A stretch of DNA of 64,000 bases, from positions 9,734,001-9,798,000 of the forward strand of contig NC_068564.1 of assembly GCF_022201045.2 (NCBI RefSeq). The letters are read 5' to 3'. This document shows, piece by piece, positions 47,664-64,000 of this stretch (the stretch's first letter is position 1; every line of letters starts with the position of its first letter). The position numbers and the translations under genes are program-made. A model generated the notes under the pieces. The model was not told where the DNA came from, made no database searches, and saw nothing but the letters and a program-made list of their open reading frames with translations. This DNA is from Citrus sinensis. Its lineage: Eukaryota; Streptophyta; Magnoliopsida; Sapindales; Rutaceae.

Positions 47664-49509
47664 ATAGTTCTAGAGGGTTTGCAACACATGGATTTGCTTC
47701 CGGTGAACCAGCTACATACTTCCATTTCTTCTGCCAATGTGATGCCGCAGGCATATCTTTGCTGTAATTCTATTTTTATTTTTTCCAATGTTAATCAATC
47801 ATGCATGTCAGTAAGAAGCATGCCTAAGTATTAGCCAGGAGAAGACCAGCTATGAATTGAGCTTTGAGTTTCAGTTTTGGAGCCTGAACTAAATTTCTTT
47901 GTTTTTCATTCCATCTAGGTGCTGGATTTTATCTTAATGCTACACAGGAGAAGTGGAAGAACTGGCGTATGTATGACTATGTTGTCAAGGAATTGCCCAA
48001 ACTTCTGAGTGAAAATTTTCCACAGCTTGAAACTTCTCGAGCATCCATATTTGGTCACTCAATGGGTGGGCATGGTGCTTTGACAATCTATCTGAAAAAT
48101 CTTGACAAGTATAAGGTAGCTGGTTCTGATATTTACTTTCTTAACTGGAAAGTTTTAATGTCAATTACTTGTTGAGGTTCTGTCATTTTTTCTATAGCGA
48201 GTAGCCTATTTAATTTTTCTGGTATATAATATACATATAAATTTACGATGCTGGTTGAATTTTTCTTGGAATAGCTTAAAAATTCGAATTTAGTTTTCTT
48301 TTGGGCCTTGAGTGTTTCGTGATTTAGAACTTCCTGTCACATTATAAAAACTTCTAACTTCGGTTCTCTACTTATTTCTTGTATTTCTTGATTCTTTCCA
48401 GTCTGTATCTGCCTTTGCTCCAATTTGCAATCCTGTCAACTGTCCCTGGGGTCAGAAGGCTTTTACAAATTATCTTGGTAGTAACAAAGCTGATTGGGAG
48501 GTAAGATTCTCTGAGATCAAATTGTACCTTTTGCTGTATTCTTTGTGTTCTCGATGTGATAAATAATATTGCAAAAATGCAGGAATATGATGCCACATCT
48601 CTGGTTTCAAAGAACAAGAATGTATCTGCCACCATCTTGATTGATCAGGTAAGAAAGCAATGTATACCATTTTAATGTTCTGTTGGCTTAATATAGAATT
48701 GTTATCTTTTTGAAAACTTGTAGTGATTACTTAGAGCCTTGGATATCTTATTATTCTTCCCAAGTGAAGTAGGAAGTTGCCATGTAATGATAGCAGACCT
48801 CAAAAGTGTCAGCTAGTAGTTTGACAAGAATACGCATGTGTTTGAGAGTAATGGTTTATGCATATTGTTGGTCATTTGGTTCTGTATATAGGAGAAGGAT
48901 GGTTTCTGGCAATCAACTTATATAACGTCAAAAATAACTTCCACTGATCTCTTTGTTATGAGTTCAAATATTTGCTGAAAGCATCCTCAAGGATAGTCTG
49001 TTCCTATAGTCCTTCCTATAAGATTACACATTAGTACTTTTAGGTGGTTGATACTTGCCAAAGAACATTAATATACCATATATCAGGGTGACATTATATG
49101 TGATATGCCAGCTAAGAATATTACTTGTCATATCCATTTACTTGTGTGATATGAACCTAAATTAAACGTTGCCAGTTGCGATGGGAAATTATTGACAAAA
49201 AAATAGCTGTCAAAATCTCAAAATTTGGTCTCTTCCCCAGCATTGGGAAAAATCATGCGGCATCATGTCACCGGCTTACCTTCAAAGTTTGTGTCAGGTC
49301 CTTTCTAATCTACAGCTGTGATTTTGCAGGGTCAGGATGACAAATTCTTGCCTGATCAGCTGTTCCCAAACAAGTTTGAGGAGGCATGCCGGAGTGCCAA
49401 CGTTGCACTCTTGTTGCGATTTCAGCCTGGTTATGATCACTCCTACTTTTTCATTGCTACTTTCATTGATGATCACATCCACCATCATGCTCAAGCTCTT
49501 AGGCTTTAA
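45511..49509 (+). CDS. SFGH: S-formylglutathione hydrolase
   Basis: Serine hydrolase that releases formate and glutathione from S-formylglutathione, the last step of glutathione-dependent formaldehyde detoxification; cytosolic. Exons: 45511-45657, 46039-46156, 47329-47376, 47919-48115, 48402-48500, 48583-48648 and 49330-49509 (stop), all GT-AG and phase-consistent, giving 284 aa, the usual length of plant SFGH. Esterase-D alpha/beta-hydrolase fold: [11 protein letters not shown] with the conserved active-site-proximal Cys59, nucleophile Ser152 in GHSMGGHG, acid Asp in GQDDKF (228/229), His262 in GYDHSYF. No targeting peptide. The start is the first ATG, and the duplicated copy of this ATG at 44316 supports it. 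After the stop, a diverged repeat of the last coding bases (CACCATGCTCAAGCTCCCAGG near 49555) lies in the 3' UTR. The Arabidopsis orthologue neighbours GPDHC1, as here. Confidence 0.97.
47630..47662. repeat. (GA)n microsatellite in SFGH intron 3
   Basis: About 15 GA units within the intron 47377-47918. Intronic and probably length-polymorphic. Confidence 0.95.
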
Positions 49510-50028
49510 CTGCTTGAGATTTCCTGGTTCAGAAATCTGTGATGGTCACATCCGCCACCATGCTCAAGCTCCCAGGCTGTAACTTTTTAGATTTTGTGTT
49601 TTGAGAATCTGGAGCCATGTAAATCATTTAGACCAACTTTGAACTGTTTACTTGTATTGTCGGTCTGGTGTGTATGCTTTTGAACTACTGACAGAATTTG
49701 CAGTAATAAACTAAATGGTGGTTGAAATATATATATACATATAGGATTCTGTTGCTGTGTGTTATCGCCCTTGTGGACACATTATTCTTACACTTGGATA
49801 GAGAACTAATCCCAGCCATTTGTGACGTAAACCGAATTTTTAGGAGTTCAACTCAAATGCAAAGTATTTGGTAGTAAATAGAACAAAAATTTATTCACTT
49901 ACGCTGGAAGATGATTTTTGTTTCAGCTTTACTTGCAAAACCAAATTTAAGATCGACCTTTTTCATTTTTATACCACTTGAAGAGATAAAACGGAGCACT
50001 AGCACTTTTACATACACGCCATAATAAG
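49510..50028. other. SFGH 3' UTR and intergenic DNA
   Basis: SFGH 3' UTR with no unique poly(A) signal chosen, then AT-rich sequence with no gene seen. Confidence 0.5.
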
Positions 50029-50258
50029 AGATCAAAGGAGCAGCAAAGGAAAGTCAGGGAAGAGGATCTGTTTGATTACGACAGACTTTGTGATGAGATG
50101 AATTTTTCGCCGTATGGTGCAGAATCCGAAAAAATATATAAAAGACTGATTCAACAAGCTGGAGAGCAAAACTGAGAGCAAATGGTATAATAAGTTACGA
50201 GAGGAATAGGAAACTTGCTAAAGAGAGAAGCATTAAGGCTAAGGGAAGATCGTCCTAA
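50029..50258 (+). pseudogene. Unrecognised coding-like remnant upstream of the first U2 gene
   Basis: Two consecutive coding-like frames: 50029-50175 (…EEDLFDYDRLCDEMNFSPYG, then SEKIYKRLIQQAGEQN, stop) and 50196-50258 (YERNRKLAKERSIKAKGRSS, stop). Residue composition and codon use look coding, but the stretch is short, lacks a start and is split. It may be the tail of a decayed protein gene. The second piece overlaps the left end of the U2 duplication. I do not recognise the family. Confidence 0.35.
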
Positions 50259-50685
50259 AAGAGGTCAAGATGCAGTTGCTGCTGCTAAAGAGTGCATTTG
50301 GCTCGCAGGGAAAGCAAAGGAGCAACAACAATTTATTTGTTTAGTATTTTTCTTGATAGAATACAAGGGTATCAAAGTTCTGTTAGGTTTTTGGGTCATG
50401 AGACAAGGAATGATTTTCATTATATTTGTTTCACCGTCACAAGTAGAATTTATACAACTAGTAGAAGAAGGGACAATGTTCTCTTCATTCATTACAAGGC
50501 CGGTTGTTTGCTTCGCAAGGCAAGCTACGCCTATTGGCTTTGCGTTGGGCTTGTCTTCAGATGTTTCTTGTGGGTTTCTCCGTGGGCTGTGCTTTACAAC
50601 CAAATGGGCCGACCTTTTTCGAAAAAGAGTTATTTCATCAACACGCAGCAGCAAGAATGCGTTAACAAACTGGTTAATATTCTTT

Positions 50686-50762
50686 GTCCCACATCGAGTG
50701 ATCGAAAGAAACAAATATGCCTGGTCTGGGTTTAAAAGCAGAGCTGCAGCACGAAACTGAGC
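50686..50762 (+). promoter_or_regulatory. Plant Pol II snRNA promoter (USE + TATA), U2 copy 1
   Basis: The upstream sequence element GTCCCACATCG is at 50686-50696 (consensus RTCCCACATCG). A TATA-like TTTAAAAGC is at 50731-50739, 34 bp after the USE and 32 bp before the U2 start. This roughly four-turn USE-TATA spacing is the mark of Pol II rather than Pol III plant snRNA promoters. Confidence 0.93.
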
Positions 50763-50956
50763 ATACCTTTCTCGGCCTTTTGGCTAAGATCAAGTGTAGT
50801 ATCTGTTCTTATCAGTTTAATATCTGATATGTGGATCATTGATCCACACGATATTAAATTAATTTTTTAAGGGGAGGACTCATTGCGGTAGCTTGCTACT
50901 GCGAGCCCTGAGCGTCGCCCATGCGTTGCACTACAGCACCGGCCTGGCGCACCCCC
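50763..50956 (+). ncRNA. U2: U2 spliceosomal snRNA, copy 1
   Basis: Starts ATACCTTTCTCGGCCTTTTG with the branch-point recognition region GTGTAGTATCTGTTC, then the stem-loop II region, the Sm-site-like AATTTTTTAAG segment and 3' stem-loops ending GGCGCACCCCC. U2 pairs with the intron branch site in the spliceosome. Length is about 194-196 nt as in other plants. Complete promoter present, so probably functional. The 3' end is approximate. Confidence 0.96.
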
Positions 50957-50989
50957 AACCAACTCTTATGTTTCAAATTTTGGAAGTTT

Positions 50990-51955
50990 ATCAGGATTTG
51001 GGTTGATTCTTATTTATCTTACTTCTCTTTAAAATAAATTGTCGATCGTTAAATTATTTCCGCAAGAGAAAAATGGCTACTTTTTTTTTTAATTTCTTTT
51101 TTAGTATTTGCTATGAACGTGCATCGTTAGTTTTATCACCGAAGTAAAGAACAGCCAGAACCTAGACATCATACTCGAGGTTAGGCTTATATATGTCATG
51201 AGCATGTTTGAAAACTCAAAAAAACTCAAAGAAGTGGAATCTTGTATCAAATGGGATTGAGTTTTTTTAATTTGAGGCTGTTCAGGGAATCATTTGAAAG
51301 ACCCAAGTCACCAAAATTTATTCACTATCCCCCATCATCATTTCAATATTCTGTGACTAGAACACTGGTTTTCGGTCTCGACCTCCTTGCAAGTGTAGAG
51401 ATGAGTCTAAAATATTTCTGAATAGTCTAATATTTCAGTTCGCATCTCAACCTTAGCATGGGGGTGTATCATAAACAATTAATATCTGCAGAAAAGGACG
51501 AAAGGGTAGTCACGTACAACTTCTATGTACATCCCAATGTAAACCCACGAGCAGGATTTTTATTTATTTATTTATTCCTTTTTTCTTTTTCTTTTTTTTG
51601 GGTGCTTTGATGATTGTAGTTCTTTTTCCATTTATCAATCCAATTAACTGCGTTTCTCTCATATTTCCATTTTCTTCCAAAGCTTTTTTAGATTATTCAG
51701 CCAGGCTGAATAGGCCGTACCTGAAATCACCATCTTCAGAAACAAATAAATTAATAAGGATATGAATATATGTGCAATAACGCATCAAAAACTCTTAACT
51801 GAACACTGAATCCTAATATAAAGAAAACAATAAATCTTTTATCTTTCCTTATTAAAGATAACAATCCTGGTTATATATTAACAGCGCAACAAAAACTTCA
51901 AAAGCTCTCTGTATCTTGTAGCGTTTAGTCTATATTTCTTCAGTTGAAGATCAGA
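50990..51955. other. Intergenic, no gene seen
   Basis: AT-rich spacer between U2 copy 1 and the F-box pseudogene; nothing supported. Confidence 0.5.
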
Positions 51956-53059
51956 ATGGAGGAAAAGCCAGAGCAGCCGAAGCCACCATCATCATCATCA
52001 CATTGGTCTGACATCTGTTTGTTCTTCGTGGCGTAGGATTCTAATGGATTATATCCCAACATCCGAAGCAATTACTTGGCTCATTTTCCCTTCAAACCTC
52101 CACCCAGATGGTGCTTCTGATGGCTGCCGCTTCTATAGTCTCGACGAGAGAAAGTTTTACTTTCAGAAAAACAGTGTGTTCAAGGACTTTGGGAAGAGGC
52201 ATTTGTATTGGTTCATCTCACGGATGGCTCGTTGTCTTAGATGAAACAGCCAATCCTTTTCTTTTGAATCCCTTCTCTTGTATCCGGATTCTCCTTCCTC
52301 CCCTGGAAACTCTTCTGGATGTTGTGTCCTCTTCCGAATCGGGTTAGAAAAGATTGCCAAGTAACCATTGCCCTGAGTGACCGATTTGTTATTATTTTTG
52401 TCAGCATTATGTCTAAAGCTGATTGGTTTGTCAAAGATACAGAGCTGACAGAGAGAAGCATTTATGAGGTCAATATGCACTTGCTGTTGCTAAAGAGTTC
52501 ATTTGGCTCGCAAGGAAAGCAAAGGAGCAACAACAATTTATTTGTTTAGTATTTTTCTTGATAGAACCCAGGGGTATCACAGTTCTGTTAGGTTTTTGGG
52601 TAATGAGACGAGGAATGATTTTCATTATATTTGCTTCACTACAACTAGTAGAAGAAGGGATTACCAAGCAATCTTACAAAAGGCCAGCAATGTTATCTTC
52701 ATTAACTACAAGGCTGGTTGTTTACTCTGCAAGGCAAGATACGCCCATGGCTTTGCGTTAGGCTTCTCTTCAGATGTTTCTTGTGGGTTTCTCCGTGGGC
52801 TGCTTTACAACCAAATGGGCCGACCTTTTTTTCAAAAAAGAGTTTGAACTATTGATACCCTCCAACCACCTCTTACCCACTAAATAATTGAAATAAATAG
52901 TACTTCTTTTTTCAAACACTTTAATTTCTGAAATAAATTTGATGTCGTCTTCTTCCAAAATAAAATCCCTCATTTTCTTGCATCAGCACGCAGTAGCAAG
53001 AATGCAAGAATGTCCTTTCATCTTGATGTATTTTATTAACTAACTCATTAAAGTTCTTT

Positions 53060-53136
53060 GTCCCACATCGAGTGATCAAAAGAAACAAATATGCCTGGTC
53101 TGGGTTTAAAAGCAGAGCTGCAACACGAAGCTAAGC
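53060..53136 (+). promoter_or_regulatory. Plant Pol II snRNA promoter (USE + TATA), U2 copy 2
   Basis: USE GTCCCACATCG at 53060-53070 and TATA-like TTTAAAAGC at 53105-53113. Same 34-bp and 32-bp spacings as copy 1, so the promoter architecture is fully conserved. Confidence 0.93.
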
Positions 53137-53330
53137 ATACCTTTCTCGGCCTTTTGGCTAAGATCAAGTGTAGTATCTGTTCTTATCAGTTTAATATCTG
53201 ATATGTGGATCATCGATCCACACGATATTAAATTAATTTTTTAAGGGGAGGGCTCATTGCGGTAGCTTGCTACTGCGAGCCCTGAGCGTCGCCCATGCGT
53301 TGCACTACAGCACGGGCCTGGCGCACCCCA
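53137..53330 (+). ncRNA. U2: U2 spliceosomal snRNA, copy 2
   Basis: Nearly identical to copy 1. Differences I can see are single substitutions: ATTGATCC/ATCGATCC, GGGGAGGACTC/GGGGAGGGCTC and CACCGGCC/CACGGGCC. The branch-point recognition region and Sm-site region are unchanged, so it is probably functional. Confidence 0.95.
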
Positions 53331-53684
53331 CCAACTCTATGACTCAAATTTGGGATTTGTACACAGGACAACGAAATTCAGAATTTGGAAGATGGATTTT
53401 GAGTTCAAACAATGTAGAAAAACTTACCTTTAATCCGTTGCCGAGATCGTGTTAACTTTCTGGGTGGAAATAACTGACTGTCGGTCTCCACCAAAGATTC
53501 TTTCAGAATAAGAAACAGTTTAATCTACTTTACGGATGACGATTCTGGGGAATCAATTTACAACAATCCCTCTTTTGGTGGTCATGATAAGGGTTGTCTC
53601 CCGGGGCCCCAATATTTTGATGATCATCATCATAGATTGAAGATTGAACCACTTCCCTTCTGGGTCGTTCCTAATCCGTGGTAG

Positions 53685-54868
53685 CTAGACTTCTGAGTTT
53701 TGCATTCAGTGTTGAGCTGGAACTGTGTTCAACCGTACGATAATCTTTGTGCAACTTCAAACACAATTAGTGATCAAATGAACACAATTGGTTTCATAAC
53801 ACCTTTCAAATAAAAAGCGATTGATGTGTTATTGTTTGGGTCACTTGAGTAGAGTTCTTGCGAAGAATTATGTTTCACTAAATGAGGAAAAGACAATCTC
53901 TAGATGCATCAATCGTATACAATATACACACTTTTTAGCTTATAATAAAGAAATTGTGCATACAGTTTTTAAGGCATGAAACCTTTGACTACATAGTCTT
54001 AATGGCTACATAATTGACTAAGCACATTATATCCCCCGTCCATTTTTTTGGCTGTTATGAATATCACAATTTCCAGATTAATGATAAAGAAAATTTTCAT
54101 AGAATAATGGATTATTAATTTATTAAGGATTTACTGCATTAGAAATGCGGATTCGTGGAGATCATGGTGAGAGTTGGTTACTTGAATCTGTAATTTAGGT
54201 TATTGAATTATCAGTAGCCTTTACTCAATTGTAATCCATAAACACGAACCTACGTAGAATTTGAGACATTAATAAACTGTTCAAAACTGAATTATCTCCC
54301 AGCCAAAAGCCCTAAATGCAAAATACAATGTGATCTCCATTTTTTATTAATCTTTGATCCACAATTCTGAGTGGAGATTAAAAAGTCAGCCAGTCAACAC
54401 TCCAGGACAAACTCAGGAGAGAGAATAGAATGCTATAAACTGATCTGCTCACTATATTTCCTCAGCAAGATTCCTCAACCCCACAGCAACTTCTAGTCTG
54501 TGGGTGGGGGCAGCATTACAAGATCTTACAGATCTATATACAATCTCATACATCAAAACGAGGGAGTAACAATACTGCCTATGTATGCATACCTCAATCA
54601 TCGTATGTGATCCTGGAATAATCTAGAAGCAATATTTTAAAGATAAATGATATATTTACATATTAATATATACACTCTGCTTTACTTACTCCCTCAATTA
54701 TGCTCCAGCTGTAAAAAATTAGCTCTTCTGCTTTTGTCGCTCAATAAGGTGACCTTGCAATGCAAATCCAATAAGTCCCTGTAGCTTTCATCAATCAGGA
54801 CACCCCCCCCAAAAAAAAATCTCCGAGTAATATCAGGTTAGTGTGTTTCTACTCTGCTGCTCCCATGT
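53685..54868. other. Intergenic / INO80 3' UTR
   Basis: No gene supported. The right end is the 3' UTR of the minus-strand INO80 gene. Confidence 0.5.

Positions 54869-64000
<9,132 letters not shown>

Larger units (their letters stand above)
50222..50985 (+). repeat. U2-containing duplicated segment, copy 1
   Basis: Aligns with 52449-53365 from AGAGAGAAGCATT through the U2 gene and about 30 bases beyond. Relative to copy 2 it lacks a block of about 130 bp near 52850-52980 and has about 24 extra bases near 50237. Confidence 0.85.
52449..53365 (+). repeat. U2-containing duplicated segment, copy 2
   Basis: Homologous to 50222-50985. It includes the U2 promoter and gene and lies inside the F-box/DUF295 pseudogene, with DUF295-type coding remnants on both sides. 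Confidence 0.85.
51956..53684 (+). pseudogene. F-box/DUF295 gene, split by U2 copy 2
   Basis: The N-terminal half (51956-52400) starts MEEKPEQPKPPSSSSHWSDI, has most of the F-box deleted with a stop at 52034, then continues in other frames with DUF295-like sequence (CSSWRRILMDYIP, GCRFYSLDERKFYF, and GSSHGWLVVLDETANPFLLN after a frameshift). The C-terminal half resumes after U2 copy 2 at about 53420 with LGGNN, then LIYFTDDDSGESIYNNPSFGG and PFWVVPNPW, stop at 53682, the classic DUF295 ending. The U2-containing segment (52449-53365) lies between the halves, so the gene is disrupted as well as frameshifted. No function expected. Confidence 0.8.

Noticed and set aside
50215-50760. Overlapping ORFs of 147-181 codons upstream of U2 copy 1 on both strands
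   Set aside because: They are mutually overlapping frames in the U2 duplication. The second copy breaks them with indels, and the promoter of U2 lies inside them, so they are chance frames apart from the small remnant at 50029-50258.
52163-52847. ORFs of 65-114 codons around the F-box pseudogene and U2 copy 2
   Set aside because: They are shadows of the F-box/DUF295 remnant and of the duplicated U2 segment; only the DUF295-like frames are supported.

Overview
This is a eudicot plant nuclear genomic window: AT-rich, intron-containing genes with GT-AG introns, plant-type U2 snRNA genes, plant retrotransposons and a plant LRR receptor-like protein (RLP) family. I cannot name the species; the proteins look generally rosid-like. 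It falls into a repeat-rich accessory half (1-22900) and a conserved single-copy gene half (23600-64000).

Left half: a decayed Ty3/gypsy chromovirus runs in from the left edge (1-2556). It abuts a decayed RLP copy (2691-6426, minus strand) that carries a 1.26 kb insertion of unknown origin with inverted repeats (4983-6241) and a 427-bp deletion. An intact 966-codon paralogue lies 11 kb away in the same orientation (13578-16478). Between them are a Helitron end, an LTR, a TTA/TAA-flanked MITE, a 1-kb MULE-like MITE with a perfect 9-bp target duplication and a putative copia LTR. To the right lie a degenerate copia element (17733-21788) that contains a receptor-like kinase exon, and an internally deleted second copia element (21812-22877) with target duplication gttac.

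Right half: five conserved genes. (i) 24360-29397, plus: a protein with two internal tandem-repeat arrays and a C-terminal Rho-N/SAP-like domain; one exon is out of frame. (ii) 32001-34190, minus: a 180-aa coiled-coil protein. (iii) 35282-37907, minus: cytosolic NAD-dependent glycerol-3-phosphate dehydrogenase. (iv) 45511-49509, plus: S-formylglutathione hydrolase, the thioesterase of glutathione-dependent formaldehyde detoxification. (v) 54869-64000, minus: the INO80 chromatin-remodelling ATPase, cut at its N-terminus by the window edge. From memory, the GPDH, SFGH and Rho-N-type genes are neighbours in Arabidopsis (At2g41530-At2g41550), so this is probably an ancestral syntenic block.

Between SFGH and INO80 sit two U2 snRNA genes with complete plant Pol II snRNA promoters. 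They lie on a duplicated segment, and the second copy splits an F-box/DUF295 gene, now a pseudogene. The SFGH promoter is itself tandemly duplicated together with the start of exon 1, leaving a decoy start codon at 44316. No CRISPR array, operon or bacterial feature is present, and I see no complete undescribed system. The best candidates for something new are the insertion at 4983-6241, the SFGH promoter duplication and the U2/F-box rearrangement.
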